A stretch of 64,000 bases of DNA from Candidatus Melainabacteria bacterium (GTDB taxonomy: Bacteria; Cyanobacteriota; Vampirovibrionia; Obscuribacterales; Obscuribacteraceae): positions 183,854 to 247,853 of the forward strand of contig RXJR01000009.1 of NCBI GenBank assembly GCA_003963305.1, in the 5' to 3' direction. This document shows, piece after piece, positions 41,702 to 51,068 of this stretch. The notes below the pieces were generated by a model, which worked only from the letters and a program-made list of their open reading frames with translations, made no database searches and was not told where the DNA came from. How positions within the stretch are numbered: position 1 is the stretch's first letter; every line of letters begins with the position of its first letter. The position numbers and the translations under genes were made by a program.

Positions 41702-43843
41702 TCAGCTTGGACTCAAGACGGCATCGGGATCAGATTTAAGTGGATCAAAGAGATCGCCCCCAGATTTAACAGCATCGGGATCATCTATGAGTTTGATTGC
41801 ATGGTTGCTCTCAATTGCTTTCTTAACAGAGGGTGGCAACTTGGCGACATCGGTTACGAGAGTCAGGTGCAATTTGGAAAGTGCTTCAGGATTGAGTTTC
41901 TCCACCAAGTTTGCCTCAAGAATCAGCTGCTTCAGGTTAGGCATTTTCATGACTGCTCGCCAGAAATCAGCTTCTTGAATGGTATCAGAGTGCATATTTA
42001 AGACTTCTAGAGAATGCAATTCGGGTAAAAGTGCTATGTCGTCTGTGTTCAGCTTGCATTCGATGATCGAGAGCCGGCGTATGCCAGTTCCACCTGCTAG
42101 CTTCTTGAGAGCAGGCGTTATGCCGACAATGTTCTCTAGTTGTAGTACTTGTAATTGTTGAAGATTTTCCAATTCCGCTAATTTTGACCCGCTAAGTGGG
42201 CCATCGACGTTATCTATCAGTATGTTTCGCAGAGTCAGCCAGCGAAGGTGAGTAAGGCCGCCGAAACTGTAGAAGGATTTTGCCGTCATCAATTTTTCGG
42301 ATAGAGTCAAGATTCTCAATTTGTCTTGCTCAGATATGGCGCGTAAAGACTGATTGAGTGGATCTGGATCGACATAGCAAGTGTGAGGAGCGAGAACTAT
42401 ACCGTCAAACTCGCGTGGATGAAAACAAGGCCAGATGTTCGGAGCAACCAGAATAACTCCATCTACGGAAAAAATGAGTTTCGCGTCGCGCGGTACTGTT
42501 TGACGTCCTCTGGCTTCGACGCTTCTCAATTTGCCCGCTTCCCACCAGTAAATCTTGCCCAGGCTGTGCTTTTGTGAGCTTGGGAAGTTGAAGATTTTGT
42601 TGGTCCCGGCGATAGTTGAATAGTATGAAAACCCTGTATCCAGGTCGAATACACCTGTACCTGTCGACTCAGTTGTCTTAGTGTCATGTTCACGCGTGGA
42701 TGTCGGGCTTAAGTACTGTTGCGCGGCAAAAGTGAGAATTGCACCGAATATAATACCTATGGCGGCGCTCACCAGCGATGTAGACAATTGCAACTGTCGA
42801 TTCTGGCGCAGTGCGATGGATTCGGGCGAGACACTGATGCCTTTGAAGTCTCCCCGGGCAACCGCTTCCAGATCTTTTGCTACGGCGGTGCAATCTTGAT
42901 AGCGATCTCTGGGATTTTTCTCGAGCATCCGACCAATTACTTTCTCCAGAGCTGGTGGGTACGACTCTCCGAGAGACGCTTCCTTCAGGGAAGGCATTTT
43001 GGCCGTATTGTGTTGCATCATAATTTCGAGTGCGTTAGTTCCTGCAAACGGTGGTGCACCAGTCACAGTTTCAAATAACATGCAGCCCAGAGCGTAAATA
43101 TCGCTCCGACCATCCACTCCCGTTCCCATGCACTGTTCAGGGCTCATGTAGAGCGGCGTGCCGAAAATGTCGCCCGTTGCAGTCAGTGTCATTGCGTGCG
43201 TGGCATCGGATGACTTCAATTTTGCAATGCCGAAGTCTACGATCTTCGGGACGAACTGCATAGAACCCGATGAATCACCAGACAAAATGACGTTGCTGGG
43301 TTTAAGGTCTCGGTGAACAACGCCCTGCTCATGTGCGTAGGCGAGGGCGCTGCACAGGGGGAGGAAAAGTTGAAGCGCTTCCTTAACCGATGTCTTGCCA
43401 TGCTGTTTCAAGTATTGGCTCAGTGTCGGACCTTCCACGAGGTCCATGACGAGATACGGCTGAGTGCCGCCGATCATTCCGAAGTCGACGGCTCGAACCA
43501 GGTTGGGATGTTGCAGGCGGCTTGCTGCTTGAGCCTCTTTGTGCAGTCTAAGTGTAGTCACTTCTGAGGTACTGAGAGGGTTAAGGGTTTTCAAGGCAAA
43601 CTCTTTTTTCAGGGCAACTTGAATTACTTTATAGACGCAGCCGCAGCCACCTCGTCCCAGCACCGAGACGATCTGGTAGCGCTCATCGATGCAATCCCCT
43701 GGTCCGAACTGTTCCGACGGGAACGTTGGGGCAGAACCTGATGAATGGGCGCCGTTTGCGGCAGCACGGTCTTCATGCTCAGTCGCATCTGCACTCGCAT
43801 TGTTGGTCGCATTCGAACCAGCGTCGGTCTGAATTGTGTCCAC
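41702..43843 (-). CDS. Ser/Thr protein kinase with membrane helix and leucine-rich repeats
   Basis: A 713-residue PknB-type kinase. The catalytic domain spans about 52-325, with the glycine loop VLGRGGCGCVYKVI, VVHRDLKPSN near 178, VDFGIAKL near 204 and PLYMSPEQ. One membrane helix is near 355-378. The C-terminal part (about 530-670) has leucine-rich-repeat-like segments (LHSLEVLNMHSDTIQEADF, MPNLKQLILEANLVEKL), so it may sense peptides outside the membrane. The start is a GTG with AAGGTG upstream. The partner and signal are unknown. Confidence 0.9.
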   Translation of the reverse strand: MDTIQTDAGSNATNNASADATEHEDRAAANGAHSSGSAPTFPSEQFGPGDCIDERYQIVSVLGRGGCGCVYKVIQVALKKEFALKTLNPLSTSEVTTLRLHKEAQAASRLQHPNLVRAVDFGMIGGTQPYLVMDLVEGPTLSQYLKQHGKTSVKEALQLFLPLCSALAYAHEQGVVHRDLKPSNVILSGDSSGSMQFVPKIVDFGIAKLKSSDATHAMTLTATGDIFGTPLYMSPEQCMGTGVDGRSDIYALGCMLFETVTGAPPFAGTNALEIMMQHNTAKMPSLKEASLGESYPPALEKVIGRMLEKNPRDRYQDCTAVAKDLEAVARGDFKGISVSPESIALRQNRQLQLSTSLVSAAIGIIFGAILTFAAQQYLSPTSTREHDTKTTESTGTGVFDLDTGFSYYSTIAGTNKIFNFPSSQKHSLGKIYWWEAGKLRSVEARGRQTVPRDAKLIFSVDGVILVAPNIWPCFHPREFDGIVLAPHTCYVDPDPLNQSLRAISEQDKLRILTLSEKLMTAKSFYSFGGLTHLRWLTLRNILIDNVDGPLSGSKLAELENLQQLQVLQLENIVGITPALKKLAGGTGIRRLSIIECKLNTDDIALLPELHSLEVLNMHSDTIQEADFWRAVMKMPNLKQLILEANLVEKLNPEALSKLHLTLVTDVAKLPPSVKKAIESNHAIKLIDDPDAVKSGGDLFDPLKSDPDAVLSPS

Positions 43844-43956
43844 GGCGCACCTTGTGAGATCTCTTCCTCTTTTATACCCAGCGACAGGCGGTTGCTCTCC
43901 TGTTCACTTCTTGGTGGTAGTATGCACAGGTTGGTCAGGACCTCATTATTGGGAAG

Positions 43957-45477
43957 ATGCGTTTCTTCGGGCAAAATCCAAGAGAATTCATATACGGTTT
44001 GGTGCTTGTTATTCTTTGCAGCGCCATCGCTGCGATTATGAGTGAATATGTACATCAGCCGGCTACTTTGCTGATCGTTTACATGATAGGCATCGTCTAT
44101 GCTGCCACCAGATTTAGTGAGACCGCTACATATTGCACATGTCTTCTCAGTCTCATCGCCTATGACACTTTATTCCTGTCTGCACGCGGGCAATTAACGC
44201 TGCTCGACCGAGATTCATTGTTTACTATTGCCGGTGTTGTCGTAGTCACTGTTGTCATTGCGCGAATGTCTTCCGCAACTAGACGTGAATTTACGGAAGC
44301 TGTCGAGAAAGAAGCTGAAACTCAATTGATCTACAACATGAGTTGCGATCTGGCGAACACTCATGATGCAGAACGACTTGCGTCAATTGCTTGCAATCAC
44401 ATCACCCGGAGTTTCGACAGACCGACCCTTTTGTTTGTTCTCGCTGACGACGGAGTTCTGAAACCCTGTAAACATACTAAGGCTTCCGCCGATCAACTGG
44501 CCGCTGCCAAAATGTGCCTGGAGCAGAAACAGATGTGCAAAATTGGCTCCAGTGAGACGCACAGCCAGGGCATTTACTTGCCTCTGAAGGGTTCGCTTTC
44601 AATTGTTGGTGTACTTGCAGTGACTGGCTCTGAACTTGATTCAATCACCAGCCATTCCACCCGATTACTTGAAACGCTGGCAAATCAAGCAGCTCTTGCT
44701 ATTGAGCGTTCTGTACACTGGGACACTGCCGAAAAAAGAAAAGTCCTGATGGAAACTATCAAGATGAGAAACGCTTTGCTCAGCTCCGTCTCGCATGACA
44801 TTCGCACTCCCCTGGCTGCCATAATGGGGGCGGCCAGTGTATTGAAAGATGACAGCGGCGCTGTCACGGTCGAAGTGAGTCGCGAGCTGGGCGCTTCCAT
44901 TTTCGGCGAAGCAGATCGCCTGAATAGATTTCTTTTGAACTTGCTCGACATGACCAGATTGGAATCAGGTTCTGTCAGGTTGCATAAAGAATGGAACAGC
45001 ATCGAAGAGTGTTTTGGTGCTGCGATAAGCCGCACTCGAGAACAACTTGCGCCATTCAAAATTGTCACTAAGATTCCCGCCGATTTGCCGCTCATTCTTA
45101 TGGATGCTTTGTTGATTGAGCAAGTTCTGGTCAACTTGCTGGACAATGCCGCTAAATATGCCATCTCCGGTACTGAGATTGTCATGACTGCTGAAATCGA
45201 AGACGCAGTCGTGAAGGTGTCGGTGCTCAATCACGGAATGGGCATTGAGGAAGGCGAAGAAGAGAAAATTTTCGACAAGTTTTATCGTTCGGGGTCGAAC
45301 GACACTATATCTGGTATCGGTTTGGGTCTCACTATTTGTCGAAGCATCATTCACTTCCATGGAGGCAAAATCTGGGCTGAGCGTGTGCAAGCTAATGTCA
45401 CACGTTTTGTTTTCACATTGCCTGCCAGTGAGATGCCGCCGACTGTTGTCGCTGAAGAGGTGCACAATAGTGGTTGA
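43957..45477 (+). CDS. KdpD-like sensor histidine kinase without KdpD N-terminus
   Basis: A 506-residue kinase. Four membrane helices in the first 110 residues form the DUF4118 module of KdpD, then a GAF-like domain (about 125-250), the H-box SVSHDIRTPLAAIMGAAS with His near 280, and the ATPase domain with NLLDNAAKYA and ISGIGLGLTICRSI. The KdpD osmosensing N-terminal domains (KdpD and universal-stress-protein parts) are missing, and no kdpFABC is nearby. The regulator starts inside its 3' end, so the two form a pair, possibly with a signal other than potassium. Confidence 0.9.
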   Translation: MRFFGQNPREFIYGLVLVILCSAIAAIMSEYVHQPATLLIVYMIGIVYAATRFSETATYCTCLLSLIAYDTLFLSARGQLTLLDRDSLFTIAGVVVVTVVIARMSSATRREFTEAVEKEAETQLIYNMSCDLANTHDAERLASIACNHITRSFDRPTLLFVLADDGVLKPCKHTKASADQLAAAKMCLEQKQMCKIGSSETHSQGIYLPLKGSLSIVGVLAVTGSELDSITSHSTRLLETLANQAALAIERSVHWDTAEKRKVLMETIKMRNALLSSVSHDIRTPLAAIMGAASVLKDDSGAVTVEVSRELGASIFGEADRLNRFLLNLLDMTRLESGSVRLHKEWNSIEECFGAAISRTREQLAPFKIVTKIPADLPLILMDALLIEQVLVNLLDNAAKYAISGTEIVMTAEIEDAVVKVSVLNHGMGIEEGEEEKIFDKFYRSGSNDTISGIGLGLTICRSIIHFHGGKIWAERVQANVTRFVFTLPASEMPPTVVAEEVHNSG

Positions 45478-46165
45478 GTCTCTGCCGTTGATTCTGATTG
45501 TTGAGGATGAACCCGAGATTCGTCGCTTTCTGCGAGTTAGCCTGACTACCAATGGCTATCAGGTGGCTGAGGCGACTCGCGGGCAGGAAGCATTGAATCT
45601 AGTGGCAGATAAGACGCCTGACTTGATCATCCTTGACCTGGGATTGCCCGATATGGATGGCAGCGACGTCGCCAGGAAAGTCCGAGAATGGTCTCACGTG
45701 CCTATGATCGTTCTCTCTGCCCGCAATCAGGAAGTGGATAAGGTCAGAGCTTTTGACCTTGGTGCCGACGATTATCTAACCAAACCTTTCGGGGTTTATG
45801 AGTTGCTTGCCCGAATTAAAGTAGCACTCAGGCATGCCAGCCTGGCGAAGATGGATCAGCGGGAACCTATTTTTGCGGCCGGTCAAATTCGTATCGACAT
45901 GGCTAAGCGTCTCGTCTTTCTAAATGATGCAGAGGTGCACCTGACTCCTAACGAATATAAGTTGCTGCTTGCACTCGTGCAGAACCCTGGCAAGCTTGTC
46001 AGTCAGCAACAATTGCTGCGAGAAGTATGGGGACCTGGTTATGCCAAAGAAGGTCATTACTTGAGGGTTTATATGGGGCAGTTGCGCCGAAAACTCGAGG
46101 TCGACCCGGCTAATCCCAGACATTTGATCACCGAACCTGGTCTTGGATATCGCTTTTGCGAGTGA
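45470..46165 (+). CDS. KdpE-like OmpR family response regulator
   Basis: A 231-residue response regulator with Asp D56 (LIILDLGLPDMDG), Lys in DDYLTKPFG and a winged-helix output domain (LTPNEYKLLLALVQNPGKLVS through LITEPGLGYRF), most like KdpE. The start is a GTG at 45470 that overlaps the kinase stop by eight bases with GAGG upstream at 45457-45460. The open frame extends further to 45245, but this part is a kinase-frame shadow. It likely controls genes in response to the kinase. Confidence 0.9.
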   Translation: MVESLPLILIVEDEPEIRRFLRVSLTTNGYQVAEATRGQEALNLVADKTPDLIILDLGLPDMDGSDVARKVREWSHVPMIVLSARNQEVDKVRAFDLGADDYLTKPFGVYELLARIKVALRHASLAKMDQREPIFAAGQIRIDMAKRLVFLNDAEVHLTPNEYKLLLALVQNPGKLVSQQQLLREVWGPGYAKEGHYLRVYMGQLRRKLEVDPANPRHLITEPGLGYRFCE

Positions 46166-46316
46166 TCTATTAGCCGGTTTTAACAAAAATTTCGAATCTT
46201 CAAAAACCCCACTGGCAGCTCTTTTATGAATGTGCCTGTTAATCACACAGCTCATCTTTACGGCGCCTTTACGGGTGGTCGGTGTTTGATAGAAGAGTAA
46301 GGAAAGCAGGAGTCCC

Positions 46317-46937
46317 TTGAAAATGGTCAAGAAGCCCAGAAATTTTGATTGTGTCTTGAGTGGTGTTTTGAAGAACGGCACCACACCTCGAGAAATGTTG
46401 TGGTCTGTTCTTAAGGAGAGATCCATCACTTTCGGAATTCTTCGCATAGTTGACGCTGATAGAAACATCGAAGGAGAAGTGGGGATATTTCAAAGCACCT
46501 TCGTTGTAGGTGCGTCGATAAGAGGCGGCAACTACACTGCCTATGAAGCGTTAAAAGTGCTTCTTACTGTTAAGAATGGGTCTTTCAAATATATGAGTTC
46601 TGCTGAGCCGCTGCCCTCAGATCTAGATAACCTGGAGCGCATTCGACTGACGTCATTAATTAGCATCTGGCCCAATTTCCCGCATTCGCCGGAAGCTTTG
46701 AGTTACAAAAACTCGATAAGCAGAATGCGCGGAATAAAGCCAGAAAGTGAAAAGGACGAGACGAGCGGAGCCGACACAAAAGATTCTAAAGAAAGTGAAG
46801 TCCTGGCCATCGATCACAACGTGCTCAAGCAGCTCCAGGCGTGGGACGAAAGGCACATGCACATTCGCGCAGCAGCCTTCTGGTCGACATTCGTCGCTGT
46901 CTCTTGCATAGCAGCTCTGCTGGGTATTGCCGGTTAA
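46317..46937 (+). CDS. DUF4388-like domain protein with a C-terminal membrane helix
   Basis: A 206-residue protein. The first 100 residues resemble a DUF4388 (PATAN-type) module: ITFGILRIVDADRNIEGEV, then VVGASIRGGNYTAYEALKVLLTVKNGSFKYMS. This domain occurs in regulatory and gliding-motility proteins. A charged linker follows, with a membrane helix at the end (FWSTFVAVSCIAALLGIAG). AGGAG lies just upstream; a TTG at 46317 or an ATG two codons later is the start. Function is unknown. Confidence 0.6.
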   Translation: MKMVKKPRNFDCVLSGVLKNGTTPREMLWSVLKERSITFGILRIVDADRNIEGEVGIFQSTFVVGASIRGGNYTAYEALKVLLTVKNGSFKYMSSAEPLPSDLDNLERIRLTSLISIWPNFPHSPEALSYKNSISRMRGIKPESEKDETSGADTKDSKESEVLAIDHNVLKQLQAWDERHMHIRAAAFWSTFVAVSCIAALLGIAG

Positions 46938-46944
46938 ACAGGCA

Positions 46945-46977
46945 GCTCACTGCGGCTCACTGCTCACTGCTTACTGC
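46945..46977. repeat. Short direct repeats at the convergent uvrB junction
   Basis: GCTCACTGC occurs at 46945-46953, 46955-46963 and 46962-46970, followed by GCTTACTGC at 46969-46977 which includes the uvrB stop. The inverted arms CAGGCAG (46939-46945) and CTGCCTG (46980-46986) enclose them. The set spans the 33-bp gap between the two convergent stop codons. Confidence 0.6.
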
Positions 46978-49019
46978 GACTGCCTGGTCTTCGTGGCTTT
47001 CTCTTGCAAGACTTGCAGCTGGTCCCGAATTTCGGCGGCACGCTCGAAGTCCAGATTCTTGGCCGCTGTCTTCATCTCTTTCTCTAGTTTGCGAATCACG
47101 TTTGCTACGTTCGTTTTTCGCTTTGTCTTCTCGTCGTCGCTTTCGTACTTATCCTTGGGCTTGAGGAAATCGTCGTCTTCGACATTGAAGAAATCATCGG
47201 GCTTTCCACGCAACTGCTCGAGCAGGGTATTTGTGTGTTCCTTGACGATGGTGGTCGGAATTATATTGTGTTCTATGTTGTAGGCTTGCTGAATGGCTCG
47301 GCGCCGTTCTGTCTCGCCGATTGCTTTTGCCATTGAATCGGTGGTGCGATCGGCGTAGAGAATTACTTTTCCATCGACGTTTCGTGCTGCACGTCCAATG
47401 GTCTGTACAAGCGATCTTTCTGCTCGCAGGAAGCCTTCTTTATCTGCTTCCATGATCGCAACCAGGCTGACTTCGGGCAAATCTAGCCCTTCTCTTAACA
47501 GGTTTACTCCGACCAGCACATCGAACTGACCCATGCGCAGATCCCGCAGCAACTCGATTCTCTCCAGCGCAATGATATCGCTGTGCAACCATTTCACACG
47601 AATGCCAATCTCTTGCAGATATTCTGTCAGGTCTTCCGCCATGCGCTTGGTCAGAGTCGTGACCAGCACCCGTTCTTTGCGGGCTGCTCTGTCTTTGATC
47701 TCCTTGATCAAATCGTCAATCTGACCTTTGATCGGGCGAATTTCGCAAAGCGGATCGATGAGACCGGTCGGGCGAATGATCTGCTCTACGACTTGCTCAC
47801 TGACTTCTAATTCCCAGTTGCCCGGGGTGGCGGAGACAAAGACGACTTTGCCTACTTTAGCCCAGAACTCTTCGTGTGTCAGCGGTCGATTGTCGCGTGC
47901 GCAGGGCAAGCGGAAGCCAAAATCTATGAGGGTATTCTTTCGCGATCTATCGCCGGCGTACATGCCGTGCAGTTGCGGCACGGTTACATGTGACTCGTCG
48001 ATGAATGTGATGAATCCATCGCGACCGTATTTGCGCACGAAATAGTCAATCAGTGTCTGCGGTGGTTGCCCGGGCAATCGTCCTTCCAGCACTCTGGAAT
48101 AATTCTCGATGCCGTTGCAGTAGCCCACTTCGTTCAACATCTCGATATCAAAACGAGTGCGCTGCTTCAGCCGTTGTGCTTCGACAAGCTTGCCCTGTGA
48201 TACGAGTTCGCCGATGCGCTCCTCAAGCTCGATTTCGATCTGCGCGATGGCCGTCTTCAATTCCAACTCGTCAGCTACATAGTGCTTAGCCGGATAGATG
48301 CGGATCATATCGGGCAGCTCTTCAATTTCGCCTGTGACAGGGTTTACGACAGCGATGCGCTCGATCTCGTCGCCAAAGAATTCGACGCGAATGACGCGCT
48401 CTTCGTAAGCCGGGTAGACTTCGACAACATCTCCACGCGCTCTAAATCGGGCTCTCTCTATGACTATGTCGTTGCGTTCGTAGTAAATATGCACCAGTGC
48501 GCGCAAGAAATCATGACGATCGAAGACCTGCCCTTTGCGAACTTCAATGGCTGCAGACAGATACCTCTCCGGTACGCCGAGACCGTAAATACAGCTCACT
48601 GAGCCAACTACAATGACGTCATCTCTCTCCCAGATTGATCGGGTCGTAGAGTGTCTGAGTCGTTCGATCTCCTGGTTGATGCTGGCTTCCTTTTCAATAA
48701 AGGTGTCAGTGCTGGGAATGTATGATTCCGGCTGATAGTAGTCGTAATAGCTGATGAAGTACTCCACCGCGTTATTCGGGAAGAAGTCTTTCATCTCGTT
48801 GCACAGTTGCCCCGCCAGTGTTTTGTTGTGCGCAAGCACAAGCGCGGGCATCTGTGACTCTTGAATGAGCTGTGCCATGGTCATCGTCTTGCCGGAGCCC
48901 GTTACGCCCAGCAGTGTCTGATAGCGATTCCCTGCTTCAATACCTTGCTTGAGCTGGGCTATCGCCTTGGGCTGGTCACCGGCCGGCTTGTGTTTTGAGA
49001 TGACCTCGAATCGAGTCAT
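46971..49019 (-). CDS. uvrB: Excinuclease ABC subunit B
   Basis: UvrB is the damage-verification helicase of nucleotide excision repair. The 682-residue protein has Walker [11 protein letters not shown] near 39-48, the beta-hairpin [16 protein letters not shown] near 90-105, [10 protein letters not shown], helicase motifs [20 protein letters not shown] and QTIGRAARN, and the C-terminal UVR domain ([24 protein letters not shown]) that contacts UvrC. Length is normal. A uvrA-like gene lies 10.5 kb away, but its product lacks the UvrB-binding domain, so the true UvrA is elsewhere. Confidence 0.97.
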   Translation of the reverse strand: MTRFEVISKHKPAGDQPKAIAQLKQGIEAGNRYQTLLGVTGSGKTMTMAQLIQESQMPALVLAHNKTLAGQLCNEMKDFFPNNAVEYFISYYDYYQPESYIPSTDTFIEKEASINQEIERLRHSTTRSIWERDDVIVVGSVSCIYGLGVPERYLSAAIEVRKGQVFDRHDFLRALVHIYYERNDIVIERARFRARGDVVEVYPAYEERVIRVEFFGDEIERIAVVNPVTGEIEELPDMIRIYPAKHYVADELELKTAIAQIEIELEERIGELVSQGKLVEAQRLKQRTRFDIEMLNEVGYCNGIENYSRVLEGRLPGQPPQTLIDYFVRKYGRDGFITFIDESHVTVPQLHGMYAGDRSRKNTLIDFGFRLPCARDNRPLTHEEFWAKVGKVVFVSATPGNWELEVSEQVVEQIIRPTGLIDPLCEIRPIKGQIDDLIKEIKDRAARKERVLVTTLTKRMAEDLTEYLQEIGIRVKWLHSDIIALERIELLRDLRMGQFDVLVGVNLLREGLDLPEVSLVAIMEADKEGFLRAERSLVQTIGRAARNVDGKVILYADRTTDSMAKAIGETERRRAIQQAYNIEHNIIPTTIVKEHTNTLLEQLRGKPDDFFNVEDDDFLKPKDKYESDDEKTKRKTNVANVIRKLEKEMKTAAKNLDFERAAEIRDQLQVLQEKATKTRQSQ

Positions 49020-49119
49020 ATTCTGCTGCGTCAGCGGGAAGGATCCAATGTCAGTCTACACATCAAAGGCGAGACTTTTACGAACGGCTATGAAGAAACT
49101 TTGAAAAGTCTTTGTGACG

Positions 49120-49392
49120 CTACGAAGAAACGGCTTTTTCGTCCGCTGCCGGAGCTTGTGCCTGGGTGGCAGGTGCTGGAGTGGCGGCTTGCGCAGTCGG
49201 CGCGGGCTGCACGTCTTTCTTTTCTGCTTCGTTTATTCCTGCTTTCACATCATCCGACACATCAGATAGTGCCTTTTTGAAGTTACCAATGCCCTGGCCT
49301 AAAGCCTTTCCGAGCTCAGGAACTTTTTTCGGTCCGAAGACCACGAGAACGACGACTCCGATGATGGCGATGTCTACTGGACTGCCGAGCAT
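49120..49392 (-). CDS. tatA: Sec-independent translocase TatA/E subunit
   Basis: A 90-residue TatA family protein: short N-terminus, one membrane helix (IAIIGVVVLVVFGP), the conserved FGPKKVPELGKALGQGIGNFKKAL amphipathic helix, and an Ala/Pro-rich tail. It forms the Tat pore for folded proteins. tatC and tatB are absent from the window. The Gln/Ala/Pro tail is longer than the minimum. Confidence 0.93.
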   Translation of the reverse strand: MLGSPVDIAIIGVVVLVVFGPKKVPELGKALGQGIGNFKKALSDVSDDVKAGINEAEKKDVQPAPTAQAATPAPATQAQAPAADEKAVSS

Positions 49393-49486
49393 ATTCCTTG
49401 CCTCTACGTGTACACACTGACAATCCTAACACAATAAGTACTGGTCAGGGTTTCAATATTGTTCATGGTGTTGGCAAGAGGCGCTG

Positions 49487-51061
49487 TTATTGCTCTTTTT
49501 TCGGCACCGGTGGTGCTGGAGGAGGATTCGCGCTGTTGTAATAGATAGTTAGCGGCATCATCAAGGGAAAGCTCAGGTTTTTGGCTCGGCGCCTGTCAGC
49601 CAGTTCGGCAATTGCGGCGTCAACCAGCACGTAATCTTTGGTTGTGCCTTCGCCTTCCAGGTAGTTGGCGATGGTTGAGGCATCGATTGACGCATTAGGC
49701 TTGTTGTTTGTGAAATTTTCGCTGTTCATCGTCGTTATTTGACCTGGATAGCAGCTTTCGGGATTCAGACGAATCCAACGCACTTTATGAGCCAGCCAGG
49801 CGTTGTATTGCATGGCAATGTGCGGGTGGTCAGGCTGCTTCTGCAGGTGGTCGATGTGCGTGCCCAGCACTGTAATCATCAGGTATGGGTAGTCTTTGGC
49901 GATTTTTGCGTAATATCCTGAGCCATCTCGCTCGCTGTAGAAGGCTTCACTTTCACGCAGTGTGGCCATGCGCTTAGGCCAGTTGATGACGTGTTTGATT
50001 TTTGGTTTGGGCGCTGGTTCTGGTGCAGCACCTTTGACCGGCTTTTTGGGTGGAGGCGGTGCGTGCTGGTGTTCTGCGAGTCGCTCTTTCGGGTCGGGAA
50101 CATCTTGCACCCAGCGGTCGAACAGCTTCATGGTCTGCAGCGCGCTGCAAACTTCAGGCGGATAAATCTGTTTCTCCAGACCGACGTCAATTGCGTATGA
50201 GAGTGCGAATTCTGCTGATTCGTCCCAGACACCATTTTTGTTTTCATCGAAGTACAAGACACCAGGTATCTCCGGTTCGCCAAGTTTCTTGTGTTCGCCT
50301 TGATTGCGTGTCACGGCACCATCCCACTGCAGCTTTTTCCAGTCGACTGTGCAACTGCCGGTGGCGGCACTGCCCTCCCTATAGTGTTTGTTGGTGAGCA
50401 GATCTTTGGTTCCCCCTAAGTTAGGAGGAAAGAACAGCGGTCCGATCGGGCACTCGTAAAAAACTATCCAGTTGATCAGAGAGCTTAATTCTTGTGAAAA
50501 CTTGGCCAGCGTGACCATTACTATGTTTCCGCCGTTAGACCAGCCGACCAGACCAACGTTTGTTGTTGCTACTTTTACCGGCAACAATTCACCAATGTAA
50601 TGTCCTTTCGTGTCGGCAATCTTACCGGCAGCGAAGAGTATTACATCCTTCAATGCAGTTTGGGACTCGGGTCCACGATAGTCATAAATGCCGCCTGACT
50701 GGAAATTTGGCTTGCCGCCACCTGGAAAAGCCATGCGCACTTCAACGAAACCAACTTGTGCCGCGTGCATCGTGAAAGTCAGCCCGTCAGCGCCGTAGCC
50801 ACCAGGGGCGATGACCGCTACAGGCGCACCATCCTTATAACGCGGTTTTTCCGGGTAGATCATATTGACCGCAATGCCGGCGCCCGGCGCCGCCTGTGAT
50901 GGCACATAGGTACTCACAGATTCTTCAGGTACGAGTTTTGGTACCTTCAAGGTTGCCTCTGGGAAGTCGCCCGCAGCCTGAGCTGGCTGTGGAAGCGTTC
51001 CAAATAGAGTCGTGACTGCCATCACAACTGAAAGAATCGTCAGCACGGATTTTTTGAGCAT
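49487..51061 (-). CDS. Secreted alpha/beta hydrolase-like protein
   Basis: A 524-residue exported protein with a signal peptide cut near PAQAAGD. An alpha/beta hydrolase fold is suggested by VAVIAPGGYGADGLTF (oxyanion-type strand), VGLVGWSNGGNIVMV, which is a GxSxG-like nucleophile elbow with Ser in GWSNG, and a distal His region HIDHLQ. Middle and C-terminal regions are long and have a Pro-rich insertion (PPPKKPVKGAAPEPAPKPK). An esterase or peptidase role is inference; no family name is certain. It starts 7 bp downstream of the glyS stop. Confidence 0.75.
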   Translation of the reverse strand: MLKKSVLTILSVVMAVTTLFGTLPQPAQAAGDFPEATLKVPKLVPEESVSTYVPSQAAPGAGIAVNMIYPEKPRYKDGAPVAVIAPGGYGADGLTFTMHAAQVGFVEVRMAFPGGGKPNFQSGGIYDYRGPESQTALKDVILFAAGKIADTKGHYIGELLPVKVATTNVGLVGWSNGGNIVMVTLAKFSQELSSLINWIVFYECPIGPLFFPPNLGGTKDLLTNKHYREGSAATGSCTVDWKKLQWDGAVTRNQGEHKKLGEPEIPGVLYFDENKNGVWDESAEFALSYAIDVGLEKQIYPPEVCSALQTMKLFDRWVQDVPDPKERLAEHQHAPPPPKKPVKGAAPEPAPKPKIKHVINWPKRMATLRESEAFYSERDGSGYYAKIAKDYPYLMITVLGTHIDHLQKQPDHPHIAMQYNAWLAHKVRWIRLNPESCYPGQITTMNSENFTNNKPNASIDASTIANYLEGEGTTKDYVLVDAAIAELADRRRAKNLSFPLMMPLTIYYNSANPPPAPPVPKKEQ

Positions 51062-51068
51062 GTGTCTT

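Noticed and set aside
45245..45469. N-terminal extension of the KdpE-like protein
   Set aside because: The extension lies inside the kinase gene in another frame and does not fit a receiver domain; the GTG at 45470 with GAGG upstream is better.
46939..46986. Intrinsic terminator formed by CAGGCAG/CTGCCTG
   Set aside because: The arms enclose about 34 bases and no U-tract follows, so it is not a standard terminator.
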